From: Peptococcaceae bacterium CEB3
Lineage (GTDB): Bacteria > Bacillota > Desulfitobacteriia > Desulfitobacteriales > Desulfitobacteriaceae
Assembly: GCA_001029295.1 (NCBI GenBank)
Contig: LDXJ01000057.1
Coordinates: 152,502 to 216,501, forward strand
DNA: 64,000 nt
Direction: 5' to 3'
In this document: in pieces, positions 1 through 8,893 of the stretch
How the letters are laid out: every line of letters begins with the position of its first letter
How positions within the stretch are numbered: the first letter of the stretch is position 1
Notes under the pieces: generated by a model
The model's database searches: none
Seen by the model: the letters and a program-made list of their open reading frames with translations, nothing else
What the model was told of the DNA's origin: nothing
Program-made: the position numbers and the translations under genes

Positions 1-45
1 ATCACCAATAACTCTTGTTGCATCGTTGCTATGTCCAGAGTTCTG

Positions 46-66
46 GACTTCCGACTTCCGACTTCT
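46..66. repeat. heptanucleotide tandem repeat, 3 copies
   Basis: Three consecutive 7-mers of the form GACTTCC (the last ends in T) lie just upstream of the first gene's ribosome binding site. A second heptamer array with a different unit occurs at 1453-1494. Such arrays are usually non-coding. Confidence 0.6.
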
Positions 67-81
67 GATTTGGAGGGTATT

Positions 82-639
82 GTGGGGGAACTCTATTTAG
101 CCTTAGTTCATGCTCCGGTTTACAATAAGAATGAAGCTATTGTGGCGACTTCCATCACTAATCTTGACCTGCATGACATCGCCAGGGCGGCGGCGACCTT
201 TGGCGTGAAGCGCTATTATGTCGTCCATCCGGCCGAAGCGCAGCAGGCTCTCGCCCGCCGGATCATGGGCTTTTGGCAGGAAGGATTTGGCGCCGAATAC
301 AATCCCGACCGGCGGGAGGCATTCACCAGGGTCAGGCTGGTGGCGAACTTGGACGAGGCTAAGGCGGAAATTCGGGAGAGTGAAGGGCAGCCTCCGCTGC
401 TGGTGGCGACGGACGCCAGGCAATACCCGAACACGATCACTTATCCGGACCTGCGCCGGCGCTTGGAGGAGGAAGACACGCCCTGCCTGCTCCTTTTTGG
501 CACCGGTTGGGGGCTCTTGCCGCGTGATGTGGCCAATGCGGATTTAGTTCTGGCGCCGGTGTTCGGCCCGGGTGAATACAATCATTTGTCCGTCCGTTCC
601 GCCGCGGCCATCATCTTGGACCGGCTGCGGGGTCACTGA
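82..639 (+). CDS. SPOUT-type RNA methyltransferase domain protein
   Basis: A 185-residue protein of the SAM-dependent RNA methyltransferase family usually found between trmD and rplS in Firmicutes. Visible landmarks are an N-terminal LYLALVHAPVYNKN segment, a central GTGWGL glycine-rich loop and a C-terminal EYNHLSVRSA segment, as expected for a knotted SPOUT fold with the SAM site near the C terminus. The GTG at 82 is chosen because GGAGGG at 72-77 precedes it. The in-frame ATG at 31 would translate the heptamer repeat and has no ribosome binding site. The RNA target is not known for this family. The position just before rplS supports the call. Confidence 0.82.
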   Translation: MGELYLALVHAPVYNKNEAIVATSITNLDLHDIARAAATFGVKRYYVVHPAEAQQALARRIMGFWQEGFGAEYNPDRREAFTRVRLVANLDEAKAEIRESEGQPPLLVATDARQYPNTITYPDLRRRLEEEDTPCLLLFGTGWGLLPRDVANADLVLAPVFGPGEYNHLSVRSAAAIILDRLRGH

Positions 640-831
640 GACGGCGGTTCAATTCAAGTCAGCAGTTGCGGAGCCAAAGAAGGTATGATAAAATACATTG
701 GCATAATAAAATGCCATTGGCATGGTAAAGTCCATGGTGAAACCTAAGGTGAAGCCCATGGGTGTGATGACGGATGGTCCGCTGGCTGTGAAACTGCCAT
801 GAACATCTAGGCAAGGAAGGGGGGAATTCGA

Positions 832-1173
832 ATGGATTACATTCGCATGATTGAAGAAGAACAGATGAAAAAGGATCTTCCTTCCTTTCGTCCAGGGGAC
901 ACCGTGAAAGTGCATGTACGCGTGGTGGAAGGTACTCGGGAACGCATTCAGATTTTTGAAGGTGTCGTGATCAAAATCAAGGGTGGCGGGTTAAGAGAAA
1001 CGTTTACCGTGCGCCGCGTCACTTACGGCGTCGGGGTAGAGCGAACTTTCCCGCTTCATTCGCCGAGGATTGACAAGATCGAAGTGGCCAGGCGCGGAAT
1101 TGTGCGCAGGGCCAAGCTCTATTATCTGCGCGGCTTATCGGGCAAAGCGGCCCGGATTCGGGAGCGTCGCTAG
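832..1173 (+). CDS. rplS: 50S ribosomal protein L19
   Basis: A 113-residue protein of the normal L19 length. The conserved core is visible: [16 protein letters not shown], then [10 protein letters not shown], and a basic C-terminal region with [24 protein letters not shown]19 sits at the 30S-50S interface. The start is fixed by a long purine-rich ribosome binding site (AAGGAAGGGG) ending about seven bases before the ATG. The 190-base gap upstream contains several small inverted repeats and could hold an L19 leader, but I could not match that motif. An intrinsic terminator follows at 1260-1292. Confidence 0.97.
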   Translation: MDYIRMIEEEQMKKDLPSFRPGDTVKVHVRVVEGTRERIQIFEGVVIKIKGGGLRETFTVRRVTYGVGVERTFPLHSPRIDKIEVARRGIVRRAKLYYLRGLSGKAARIRERR

Positions 1174-1259
1174 TTCAAGAGTGCAAAAAACTTGGAGCAA
1201 AGCCACAATCCTTTGACTTCGGTCAGGGACAGTTGAAACTATGCACCCTGATAGGCGAA

Positions 1260-1292
1260 GAAAGGGCCGGAGAGTATCCGGCTCTTTCTTTT
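1260..1292 (+). terminator. intrinsic terminator after rplS
   Basis: A 12-bp stem (GAAAGGGCCGGA pairing with TCCGGCTCTTTC, one G-U) with a 5-base loop is followed by a short T-rich tract. Confidence 0.85.
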
Positions 1293-1452
1293 CGATTTAC
1301 CCCGATTATCCCGAAATCCCCAGGGCCTTTCAACCATAGGGTCCTAAGGCGTCCGCACCTTTCTTAGACTCAAGCGAAGGGCGGGTCGCCGGGATGACCG
1401 GGCTCGTCAGATCGAATATCCCTTTAGCGTACGGGAAGGAAGTGCTATACTG

Positions 1453-1494
1453 GAGGTGCGAGGTGCGAGGTGCGAGGTGCGAGGCGCGAGGCGC
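1453..1494. repeat. heptanucleotide tandem repeat, 6 copies
   Basis: Four copies of GAGGTGC are followed by two of GAGGCGC in perfect 7-base register, in the 465-base rplS-lepB gap. Apart from the terminator, nothing else was recognised in that gap. Confidence 0.9.
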
Positions 1495-1638
1495 GATACC
1501 ACAGTTGCGATATTTGAAGTGCCACAACGGGAGTACCCCGGCGGAGATGTCATACTGAGAGACGGCCGCTGGTATGCTTCTTCTTGCCCTTGCCCATACT
1601 AAAGCCGGAGATAAAAGGGCAAGAGAGGAGCATCGCGC

Positions 1639-2151
1639 ATGTTGCGACAAGGTTTCCGGTCATGGTGGGCCGCGGGGATTCTGGGCATTTTTTTGATTCT
1701 GTTGGGTGTTGTCCGCTGGCTGGTGATCCAGCCTTATGTGATTTCTTCTTCATCCATGGAACCGACGCTCAGGAGCGGAGACCGCGTGCTGGTCAACCGT
1801 TTGGCTTACCGTAATGGTGCCCCCTCTCGGGGGGATATTATTGTTTTTGCCTATCCCAAAGATCCTAAGAGAACGTTTGTCAAGCGGGTTATTGCCGTAC
1901 CGGGGGAAACTGTGGAACTGCGGGGAAACCAGGTCTTCATCGACGGACAGGTGCTGCGGGAGCCTTACTTGAAGCCGGGGGATTATCCGCCTTACGGTCC
2001 GGAGACGGTTCCGCGGGGAAAGGTCTTGGTTTTGGGGGATAATCGGCGTCAGAGCGAGGATTCCAGGGCGTGGGGACTCCTTCCCCAAAGCGCGATTATC
2101 GGCAAGGTCTGGCTGACGTATTTTCCGTTTCAGCGCTGGAGGTTGTTTTAA
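1639..2151 (+). CDS. lepB: type I signal peptidase
   Basis: A 170-residue membrane serine protease of family S26 that removes signal peptides on the outer face of the membrane. One N-terminal membrane helix spans roughly residues 12-30. The catalytic serine lies in SSSMEPTL (about Ser39) and the general-base lysine in FVKRVIAVPGE (about Lys82). Box E, GDNRRQSEDSRAWG, is near the C terminus. The short length is typical of Gram-positive SipS-type enzymes. The start has AGAGGAG eight bases upstream. It lies three bases from the next reading frame and follows rplS as in many Firmicutes. Confidence 0.95.
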   Translation: MLRQGFRSWWAAGILGIFLILLGVVRWLVIQPYVISSSSMEPTLRSGDRVLVNRLAYRNGAPSRGDIIVFAYPKDPKRTFVKRVIAVPGETVELRGNQVFIDGQVLREPYLKPGDYPPYGPETVPRGKVLVLGDNRRQSEDSRAWGLLPQSAIIGKVWLTYFPFQRWRLF

Positions 2152-2190
2152 GGGTTGCGGCGAGCCTGCCGGAACCCGGACGGAGGGTTC

Positions 2191-3021
2191 ATGAGTATTC
2201 AATGGTTTCCCGGTCACATGGCGAAGACCAAGAGACTGCTTACGGAGCAGCTTCAGTGGGTGGATGCCGTCGTCGAACTGGCGGACGCCCGGATCCCGGT
2301 GAGCAGCCGCAATCCGGTTTTGCTCGGGCTTTTGGGCAATAAGCCCAGGCTTTTGCTCTTGAATAAAGCCGATTTGGCCGACGAGGTTTGGACAAAACGC
2401 TGGCTGGAGGGCCTGCGGGGACAGGGCCCTGCCTTCGGTATCAGCGCCGTCTCGGGGCAAGGTTTGGGCAGGATCACGCCGGAGTTGGCGAAGATCACGG
2501 CTGACAGAGCCTCGCGCCTGGCGTGGAAAGGACTGCGCCCCCGACCGATGCGGGTCATGGTCGTGGGGATTCCGAATATCGGCAAATCCTCTTTGATCAA
2601 CCAAATTGCCGGGGGCAGCAAAGCGAAAACGGGGGATAAGCCCGGAATTACCCGAGGAAATCAGTGGATACGAATTCATGAAAAGATAGAGCTTTTGGAT
2701 ACTCCCGGTCTGCTCTGGCCCAAATTCGAGAATCCCGAGGTGGGCCGGAAACTGGCCGCAACGGGGGCCGTGAAGGATGAGGTTTTCGACGCGGAGGAGT
2801 TGGCGAACTGGCTGCTCATTTGGCTGAAAGGGAATAATGCCGAGGTACTGAGTCCCTATGAGAGTCGGGGCGAAGCCACGTTGGAGGAGATCGGGCGCCT
2901 GAGAGGCTGTCTGATGGCGGGGGGCCGGGTTGACACCGGCAAAGCCGCGCAAGAATTTCTGCGGGAATTCCGGCGCGGACGCTTGGGGCGCAACACCTTG
3001 GATCGCTTTCACGATACATAG
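2191..3021 (+). CDS. rbgA: ribosome biogenesis GTPase RbgA (YlqF)
   Basis: A 276-residue circularly permuted GTPase needed for late 50S subunit assembly in Bacillus. The permuted motif order is clear: G4 NKAD at about 58-61, then the P-loop GIPNIGKSS at about 126-134, then G3 DTPG at about 170-173. The N terminus MSIQWFPGHMAK is the family signature. That is why the ATG at 2191 (GGAGGG eight bases upstream) is preferred to the in-frame upstream start at 2155. It sits between lepB and rnhB, the standard neighbourhood. Confidence 0.95.
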   Translation: MSIQWFPGHMAKTKRLLTEQLQWVDAVVELADARIPVSSRNPVLLGLLGNKPRLLLLNKADLADEVWTKRWLEGLRGQGPAFGISAVSGQGLGRITPELAKITADRASRLAWKGLRPRPMRVMVVGIPNIGKSSLINQIAGGSKAKTGDKPGITRGNQWIRIHEKIELLDTPGLLWPKFENPEVGRKLAATGAVKDEVFDAEELANWLLIWLKGNNAEVLSPYESRGEATLEEIGRLRGCLMAGGRVDTGKAAQEFLREFRRGRLGRNTLDRFHDT

Positions 3022-3337
3022 GCCTTGAATGTTTGGGGTAAGCTAACTGGGATCCGGCGGGGTGTACTCCGGGCATAGGCTTAAACTATGTCAAGTATTT
3101 CTCCGTTAAGAATAGGCGTATAATATTTAACTATGTCCCGAAATGGCGTGGGAAAAAAGGAAGTTTGGTCTCAGTGTCGAAATGACTAAGGGGGCAGTCT
3201 GGCTTGGAAATGGGTGCGCGGTGGGGCGTCCCGGCGCTTGTTCGTCTTAGGGCGGAGGGGCCCGGCTGGCGGCCGCTGAACGGTTGCATCAGAGAGAGGC
3301 GTGCGCTGTGGTGAAGGATTCGGAGGAGCGCCCGATC

Positions 3338-3997
3338 ATGCGCTCGGCGGCACAAGAGGCGGAAGAGGCCCGGATCAAGGGACTCCTGCAAGTCGAGGAG
3401 GGCCTTTGGCAACAGGGCTTTCTCCTGGTGGCCGGCCTTGACGAGGCGGGGCGGGGGCCGCTGGCGGGCCCGGTCTTCGCGGCGGCCTGTATTCTTCCGG
3501 CGCGTTTTCGGCTGCCCGGGCTTAACGATTCAAAATTGCTCAGTGTCAAGAAAAGAGAAGCCCTCTTTCCTCTGATCCAAGCCCAGGCCTTGGCCTGGGC
3601 CGTGGCTGAAGCCAGTGTGGAGGAAATTGACTCCTTGAATATTTTGCAAGCGACAAAACTAGCCATGGTGCGGGCGGTGGACGCTCTGAGAGTGAAGCCC
3701 CACTACCTTTTAATTGACGCCCTGGAGCTGCCCTTGGCGCTGCCCCAGCGCGGGTTAATAGGCGGAGACCGCTTGAGTGCCAGTATCGCGGCTGCTTCGA
3801 TCCTGGCTAAGGTTGAACGGGACAAACTCATGGAGCGGCTGGACGCGCTTTATCCGGGGTACGGTTTTGCCCGGCATAAAGGGTATGGGACGCGGGAGCA
3901 CTTGCAAGCCCTGCAAGAGTTAGGCCCGTGTCCGGCCCACCGCCGCAGTTTTGCACCGGTTCGCACCTGGGCAAGCGGGAAAACTGAATTCATTTGA
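3338..3997 (+). CDS. rnhB: ribonuclease HII
   Basis: A 219-residue RNase H type 2 that cleaves RNA in RNA-DNA hybrids and at misincorporated ribonucleotides. The catalytic [11 protein letters not shown] motif is at about residues 35-45 and the third acidic residue in YLLIDAL (about Asp127). [18 protein letters not shown] and the HKGYGT motif follow. The ATG at 3338 has GGAGGAG nine bases upstream, whereas the in-frame ATG at 3284 has none. The 3022-3337 gap holds a TATAAT-like hexamer at 3119-3124 without a convincing -35 box and nothing else I recognise. Confidence 0.94.
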   Translation: MRSAAQEAEEARIKGLLQVEEGLWQQGFLLVAGLDEAGRGPLAGPVFAAACILPARFRLPGLNDSKLLSVKKREALFPLIQAQALAWAVAEASVEEIDSLNILQATKLAMVRAVDALRVKPHYLLIDALELPLALPQRGLIGGDRLSASIAAASILAKVERDKLMERLDALYPGYGFARHKGYGTREHLQALQELGPCPAHRRSFAPVRTWASGKTEFI

Positions 3998-4055
3998 CGC
4001 GATCCTGGGATTGTGGCAAAATGAGTTTGGCTTATATATAAGATAAAAATATAGA
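3994..4055 (+). promoter_or_regulatory. candidate promoter(s) of the nuo operon
   Basis: Two overlapping sigma-A-like options precede nuoA. One is TTGACG at 3994-3999 with CAAAAT at 4017-4022 (17-base spacer), overlapping the rnhB stop. The other is TTGGCT at 4027-4032 with TATAGA at 4050-4055 (17-base spacer) in an AT-rich stretch. Neither is perfect. Confidence 0.45.
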
Positions 4056-4075
4056 ATGAAGGGAGGGTAAAGGAG

Positions 4076-4432
4076 ATGTCTGATAATTTTGCTGCCGTAG
4101 GGGTTTTGTTGATTTTCGCGATTGCACTGCCGCTGATTATGATGGCTGTTCCCAAATTGATTGCTCCGAATAAGCCCAATAAGGAGAAGCTTACGCCATA
4201 TGAATGCGGAAACGAAACCATCGGCAGGACCTGGATTGGCTTCAAGAGCAACTATTTCCTGTATGCGCTCGTGTTCACCGCTTTTGACGTAGAAACGGTG
4301 TTCCTGTATCCGTGGGCTCTGACGTTCCGTAAACTGGGGACCTTTGCGTTTGTGGAAATGTTCGTCTTTATCGCCATTCTCTTGGTCGGTTTCTGGTATG
4401 CTTGGAAGGAAGGTGCTTTGGAGTGGATGTAG
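4076..4432 (+). CDS. nuoA: NADH-quinone oxidoreductase subunit A
   Basis: A 118-residue membrane subunit of complex I with three predicted helices. The conserved [10 protein letters not shown] motif of the loop near the quinone channel is present, as is [12 protein letters not shown] in the second helix. It has a strong ribosome binding site (GGGAGGGTAAAGGAG). It starts the 11-gene operon, and its 3' end overlaps nuoB. Confidence 0.97.
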   Translation: MSDNFAAVGVLLIFAIALPLIMMAVPKLIAPNKPNKEKLTPYECGNETIGRTWIGFKSNYFLYALVFTAFDVETVFLYPWALTFRKLGTFAFVEMFVFIAILLVGFWYAWKEGALEWM

Positions 4433-4944
4433 CAAAAGAAAAAGAGCTCCGCGAGGCTGAATTGCTGGTGGAAAAGAATGTCCTTGTCACCACGATAGAC
4501 AAAGCGCTCAACTGGGCTCGGGGGCACTCCTTCTGGCCGGTCACCATGGGTTTGGCTTGCTGCGCGATTGAGATGATGGCCACGGGGGATTCCCGTTATG
4601 ACATTGCGCGTTTTGGCTGGGAAGTGTTTCGGGCTTCACCGCGTCAGGCCGATCTGATGATCGTGGCGGGGACCTGCACCCGGAAAATGGCGCCTCTTTT
4701 GCGGCGGATCTATGATCAGATGCCGGAGCCCAAGTGGGTGATCGCCATGGGCAGCTGTGCTACCGCTGGCGGGCCTTTTATCGATTCCTACGCTATGATT
4801 CCCGGAGTGGACAAGGTGGTGCCGGTAGACGTCTATATCCCCGGGTGTCCCCCGCGTCCGGAGTCTTTGCTATACGGGATTCTGCAGCTTCAGCAAAAGG
4901 TTGCCAATCCCGCCAAGGTGAGGTTGATGCAACATGGGAAATAA
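4423..4944 (+). CDS. nuoB: NADH-quinone oxidoreductase subunit B
   Basis: A 173-residue peripheral-arm subunit that binds the terminal N2 [4Fe-4S] cluster. The four ligands are visible as Cys46-Cys47 (LACCAIEMM), Cys112 ([10 protein letters not shown]) and Cys142 (PGCPPRP). The GTG at 4423 is chosen because AAGGAAGG lies about nine bases upstream; the alternative is an in-frame TTG at 4402. It overlaps nuoA by 10 bases and nuoC by 11, which suggests translational coupling. Confidence 0.96.
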   Translation: MDVAKEKELREAELLVEKNVLVTTIDKALNWARGHSFWPVTMGLACCAIEMMATGDSRYDIARFGWEVFRASPRQADLMIVAGTCTRKMAPLLRRIYDQMPEPKWVIAMGSCATAGGPFIDSYAMIPGVDKVVPVDVYIPGCPPRPESLLYGILQLQQKVANPAKVRLMQHGK

Positions 4945-5425
4945 AGAGATTTTGCGGCAGCGCGCAGAGGAACTGGCCGCTAAGGTGAACGGTGAAGTGG
5001 AAGAGCAAAACGGTGTCCTAGTCTTAAAAGTCAAGGGAGCATATCTCTCCGAGACCCTGAGCACCGCGAAAAGCTTCCCGGATGTTCCTTGTGATTTTCT
5101 CCACGACTTGACAGCCCTCGATCTGAAGGACCATTTTGAGGTCGTGTACCAGCTTTCAAGTTTACATGGCCCGCAGCGTCTGCGCGTGAAGGGAACGGTC
5201 GACCGGGAACATCCGGTTGTCAACAGTGTGACCCGTCTTTGGCGGGGGGCCAATTTCCTGGAACGGGAGGCCTATGATATGTTCGGCATTGAGTTTAAAG
5301 GTCATCCGAATCTTAAGCGCATTTACCTCTGGGACGATTTTGAGGGCTACCCGCTGCGCAAAGATTATGTGACCGAAAGCCTAGAGGAACGTTCGGTAGT
5401 CTTGCCACTGAAAAAAGGGGAATAG
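4934..5425 (+). CDS. nuoC: NADH-quinone oxidoreductase subunit C
   Basis: A 163-residue 30-kDa-type subunit of the complex I hydrophilic arm. The signature [20 protein letters not shown] followed by [14 protein letters not shown] is near the C terminus. It is a separate gene, not fused to nuoD as in enterobacteria. It overlaps nuoB by 11 bases. Confidence 0.96.
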   Translation: MGNKEILRQRAEELAAKVNGEVEEQNGVLVLKVKGAYLSETLSTAKSFPDVPCDFLHDLTALDLKDHFEVVYQLSSLHGPQRLRVKGTVDREHPVVNSVTRLWRGANFLEREAYDMFGIEFKGHPNLKRIYLWDDFEGYPLRKDYVTESLEERSVVLPLKKGE

Positions 5426-5437
5426 GAGGGAGAAACC

Positions 5438-6541
5438 ATGGGATTGGAACGCACCGAAGAACTGTCTTTGAACATGGGCCCTCAGCACCCCAGCATGCAC
5501 GGTGTCTTCCGGATGGTCGTCACGTTTGACGGTGAAGTGATTACGAAGATCGAGCCAAAAGTGGGTTATTTGCACCGGGGCCTGGAGAAGTTGGCTGAGA
5601 GCCGGACTTACACGCAGTTCATTCCTTATACGGATCGCTTGGACTATTTATCCGCCCCGCATAACAATATGGCTTACGTGCAGACAGTGGAGAAGTTGAT
5701 GGGGGTTCAGCTGCCGGAGAGAGCCGAGTACTTAAGAGTGATTTTTGCCGAATTGGCCCGTATCGCCAGCCATTTGGTCTTTATCGCCAGCACCGCTTTG
5801 GACATGGCGGGCTGGACAGCCTGGACCTACTGTTTCAGGGACCGGGAAAGGATTTTGGATCTCTTCGAAATGAGCGCCGGCAGCCGTCTGACGGTTAACG
5901 CCATGCGCATCGGGGGGTTCAGCCGGGATGTGCCGCCTGAGTTTTGGCCGGCTTTGAAGTCGTTCTTGGACGACCTGCCGGACATGATGGAAGAGTATTT
6001 CGGCATTTTTTACGGCAACGAAATCGTGATGGCGCGCCTGAAAAGCGTGGGCATCCTGCCCAAAGAATTGGCTGAGAATCTGTCCATCACCGGGCCGGTC
6101 TTGCGCGCTTCCGGGGTTCAGTACGATGTGCGCAAAGCGGAACCGTACGGGATTTATGACCGCTTTGATTTTGAGGTGCCGGTACGGTACGGCTGCGACT
6201 CCTATGATCGCACCCTGCTGCGTCTGGACGAGATCAAAGAAAGCGCCAAGATTTTGCGCCAAGCCATGCGGGACATTCCGGAGGGCCCGGTGACAGCCAA
6301 GGTGTCCAAGATCATTAAGCCGCCGGCCGGTGAGGTCTACCACAGGGTGGAGAATCCCAAAGGGGAATTGGGCTTCTATATTGTCAGTGACGGCTCGCCC
6401 AAGCCGGCCCGCGTCCGCATTCGCTCCGGTACTTTTATCAACATCCAGATGCTTCCGATCGTGGCCTTGGGGTGGAAGATCCAGGATCTGATCGCGATTT
6501 TTGCCACCTTGGACGCCGTCTTGGGAGAAGTGGACAAGTAG
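5438..6541 (+). CDS. nuoD: NADH-quinone oxidoreductase subunit D
   Basis: A 367-residue 49-kDa-type subunit that forms the quinone-binding cavity with NuoB. The N-terminal [14 protein letters not shown] loop, the [10 protein letters not shown] motif and the C-terminal [11 protein letters not shown] segment ending in [10 protein letters not shown] are present. The [NiFe]-hydrogenase-type Cys ligands are absent, as expected for complex I. GGAGGGAGA precedes the ATG. Confidence 0.97.
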   Translation: MGLERTEELSLNMGPQHPSMHGVFRMVVTFDGEVITKIEPKVGYLHRGLEKLAESRTYTQFIPYTDRLDYLSAPHNNMAYVQTVEKLMGVQLPERAEYLRVIFAELARIASHLVFIASTALDMAGWTAWTYCFRDRERILDLFEMSAGSRLTVNAMRIGGFSRDVPPEFWPALKSFLDDLPDMMEEYFGIFYGNEIVMARLKSVGILPKELAENLSITGPVLRASGVQYDVRKAEPYGIYDRFDFEVPVRYGCDSYDRTLLRLDEIKESAKILRQAMRDIPEGPVTAKVSKIIKPPAGEVYHRVENPKGELGFYIVSDGSPKPARVRIRSGTFINIQMLPIVALGWKIQDLIAIFATLDAVLGEVDK

Positions 6542-6581
6542 GAAATTTACTAACGGGAAATTCCCATGAGGGGAGAATGAA

Positions 6582-7637
6582 ATGAACGCTTTGAATCAAC
6601 TGCCCCTGAATATAGCGGCTGCCATCCGTTCATTGTTTGGCAATCCCCATTCCATCTGGGCTGATTTGACAATGGACATCATCAGTATTATTTTGGTCAT
6701 TGTCCTGGTTGTATTGGCAGCGCTGATTCTCATTTTGCTGGAACGCAAGGTAGCCGGCTGGACTTCGCAAAGGCCGGGTCCCAACCGTCTCGGTCCGCAC
6801 GGCTGGTTTCAAACGATTGCCGATGCCTTGAAGCTGATGGGGAAAGAGGATGTTACTCCGGCCGGGACTGATCGGCTGATGTTTAAAATCGCCCCCATGA
6901 TTATGTTTGCTCTGCCGATGATGACCCTGGCTATCATGCCTTATGGTCACGGAATGGCTCCGATTCGTCTTAATTTAGGAATAGTCTATTATCTGGCTAT
7001 TTCCGCGGTTTCGACTTTAGCCCTCCTGATGGCGGGATGGAGTTCCAACAATAAATACTCCCTCCTTGGGGGCATGCGGGCGGTGGCCCAAATGATCAGC
7101 TACGAAATTCCTTTGGTATTTTCTCTCCTGGGTGTGGTGATGATCACGCAGACGTTCAATCTGTCCCAAATCGTGGCGGATCAGCATACCATACCGTTCA
7201 TTGTCCTGCAGCCCTTGGCGTTTGTCATCTACCTCATTGCCGGGGTTGCCGAGGTTAACCGCGCCCCCTTTGATTTGGTGGAAGCGGATCAGGAAGTCGT
7301 CGCCGGGCCCTTCACGGAGTACACCGGCTTGCGCTGGGGTTTGTTTTTCTTAGGTGAGTACGGGAACATGACGGCGGTCGCCGCTTTAACCACGACCATG
7401 TTTTTGGGTGGCTGGCAAGGGCCGGCCATACTTCCCGGTTATGTCTGGTTTTTCCTGAAAGTGGGCATCATCATCTTCTTCCAGATGTGGGTGCGCTGGA
7501 CTTTTCCCCGTATCAGGATTGACCACCTGATGGGGCTGGCTTGGAAAGTTCTCTTGCCACTTTCGATTCTCAATATCTTCTTAACGGGTGTGGGCATTTA
7601 TATTTACCAGCTCATCGTCCCGCGGATTGGAGGGTAA
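6582..7637 (+). CDS. nuoH: NADH-quinone oxidoreductase subunit H
   Basis: A 351-residue membrane subunit with about eight or nine hydrophobic helices that joins the membrane and peripheral arms and forms part of the quinone channel. Conserved loops include [22 protein letters not shown] at about residues 48-69 and [25 protein letters not shown] in the middle. Five bases separate it from nuoI. Confidence 0.97.
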   Translation: MNALNQLPLNIAAAIRSLFGNPHSIWADLTMDIISIILVIVLVVLAALILILLERKVAGWTSQRPGPNRLGPHGWFQTIADALKLMGKEDVTPAGTDRLMFKIAPMIMFALPMMTLAIMPYGHGMAPIRLNLGIVYYLAISAVSTLALLMAGWSSNNKYSLLGGMRAVAQMISYEIPLVFSLLGVVMITQTFNLSQIVADQHTIPFIVLQPLAFVIYLIAGVAEVNRAPFDLVEADQEVVAGPFTEYTGLRWGLFFLGEYGNMTAVAALTTTMFLGGWQGPAILPGYVWFFLKVGIIIFFQMWVRWTFPRIRIDHLMGLAWKVLLPLSILNIFLTGVGIYIYQLIVPRIGG

Positions 7638-7641
7638 GCGA

Positions 7642-8052
7642 GTGTTTGGTAAAGGGTTGTTTACCGGGTTGGGCATCACGCTGAAGAGGATGCTGGGACC
7701 GAATATCACGGAGTTCTACCCGGAAGAAATGCCGAATCTCCCTCCCAGGACACGCAGCTCCATGGGACTCGATCCCGAAAAATGTATCTCGTGCAATATG
7801 TGTGCCAATGCCTGCCCCAACAAAGTGATTACTATTGCCAGTGAGAAAGGGGAAAGCAACAAGAAGGTTCTCAAGTCTTACCGGATGGACGTGGGCCGCT
7901 GCCTGTTCTGCGGGCTTTGCACAGAAGCGTGCCCCACGGGGGCTTTGCATGTCACTCAACAGTTCGAAAATGCCATCTACGATCCGGACGAATTGAAGTG
8001 GGACATGATTGAAAGGGCCGGCAAGTCACGTGGGAGGGGGGAACAGGCATGA
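7642..8052 (+). CDS. nuoI: NADH-quinone oxidoreductase subunit I
   Basis: A 136-residue 8Fe ferredoxin-like subunit carrying clusters N6a and N6b. The two motifs are CISCNMCANACP (Cys48, 51, 54, 58) and CLFCGLCTEACP (Cys87, 90, 93, 97). The GTG at 7642 has GGAGGG seven bases upstream. The open frame extends further back into nuoH, but that stretch has no conserved residues. With no NuoE, F or G encoded, this subunit and NuoB are the only Fe-S carriers in the operon and may take electrons directly from a soluble donor. Confidence 0.96.
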   Translation: MFGKGLFTGLGITLKRMLGPNITEFYPEEMPNLPPRTRSSMGLDPEKCISCNMCANACPNKVITIASEKGESNKKVLKSYRMDVGRCLFCGLCTEACPTGALHVTQQFENAIYDPDELKWDMIERAGKSRGRGEQA

Positions 8053-8552
8053 GTACTGTCGTTTTCTTCATTTTCGCCATTCTGGCGGTGGCATCCGCCT
8101 GGGGAGTTGTGACTTCGAAAAACATTGTGCACAGCGCCTTCTTTCTGGCGTTGACCTTTGTGGGCGTGGCGGCACTCTATGTCCTTTTGAACGCGGACTT
8201 CATCGCCGCCGTGCAAATACTCGTCTATACGGGTGCTGTATCGATCATGGTCGTTTTTGCGGTCATGCTCACTTTGCGCGGAGACGTCCGGGAAAGCAGC
8301 GAGGAAAATCGCAAGTGGGGTTGGGGTTTGTTTACAGCCGGCCTCTTGTTCGTGGTGATCGCGCTCGTCATCTTGACGAACACGGACTGGCGGATCCTGG
8401 CAGGCCCCTGGACGGTGCAAAATACGGCGGCCTCGTTGTCCAGGCTGCTCTTAACGAGCTACATGATTCCGTTTGAGGCTTCCGCGATTCTTTTGACCAT
8501 TGCTCTCATCGGAGCCGTGATCCTGGCGAAGGGAGTGAAAGAGGACAAATGA
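8049..8552 (+). CDS. nuoJ: NADH-quinone oxidoreductase subunit J
   Basis: A 167-residue, five-helix membrane subunit of complex I. The conserved [19 protein letters not shown] and [20 protein letters not shown] stretches, the latter with the pi-bulge helix, are present. It overlaps nuoI and nuoK by the four-base ATGA junction on both sides. Confidence 0.95.
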   Translation: MSTVVFFIFAILAVASAWGVVTSKNIVHSAFFLALTFVGVAALYVLLNADFIAAVQILVYTGAVSIMVVFAVMLTLRGDVRESSEENRKWGWGLFTAGLLFVVIALVILTNTDWRILAGPWTVQNTAASLSRLLLTSYMIPFEASAILLTIALIGAVILAKGVKEDK

Positions 8553-8872
8553 ACTTCAACTTAAGTGTGGGGCTTTCCACTTATCTTTTGGTTGGAGCCA
8601 TGCTATTCTGCCTGGGTTTGTACGGGGTGTTCGCCAAGAAGAACATCGTTGCGGTTCTCATGTCGATTGAGCTGATGCTCAACGCGGTGAATCTCAACTT
8701 TGTGGCGTTCAACCGTTTCCTCGCTGTCAGCAGTGTGGTGGGGCAAGTGGCGGCTCTTTTCGTCATCGTCTTGGCGGCAGCCGAGGTGGCGGTCGGTCTG
8801 GCCCTGGTCATTGCCATTTACAGGACCAGGCATACGACGAACACGGATGAGTTCAATTGGCTGAAATGGTAA
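8549..8872 (+). CDS. nuoK: NADH-quinone oxidoreductase subunit K
   Basis: A 107-residue, three-helix subunit homologous to MrpC. The conserved membrane glutamates lie in [18 protein letters not shown] and [19 protein letters not shown]. It overlaps nuoJ by ATGA and is followed by nuoL after 21 bases. Confidence 0.96.
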   Translation: MNFNLSVGLSTYLLVGAMLFCLGLYGVFAKKNIVAVLMSIELMLNAVNLNFVAFNRFLAVSSVVGQVAALFVIVLAAAEVAVGLALVIAIYRTRHTTNTDEFNWLKW

Positions 8873-8893
8873 CGGAGTCTATGGAGAAGGTAG

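Noticed and set aside
640..831. Possible L19 leader RNA upstream of rplS
   Set aside because: Small inverted repeats such as ATGCC/GGCAT are present, but I could not match the known leader motif and the stretch looks like short degenerate repeats.
1750..3012. 420-codon open frame on the minus strand
   Set aside because: It is the antisense shadow of lepB and rbgA, both of which have strong family motifs and ribosome binding sites.
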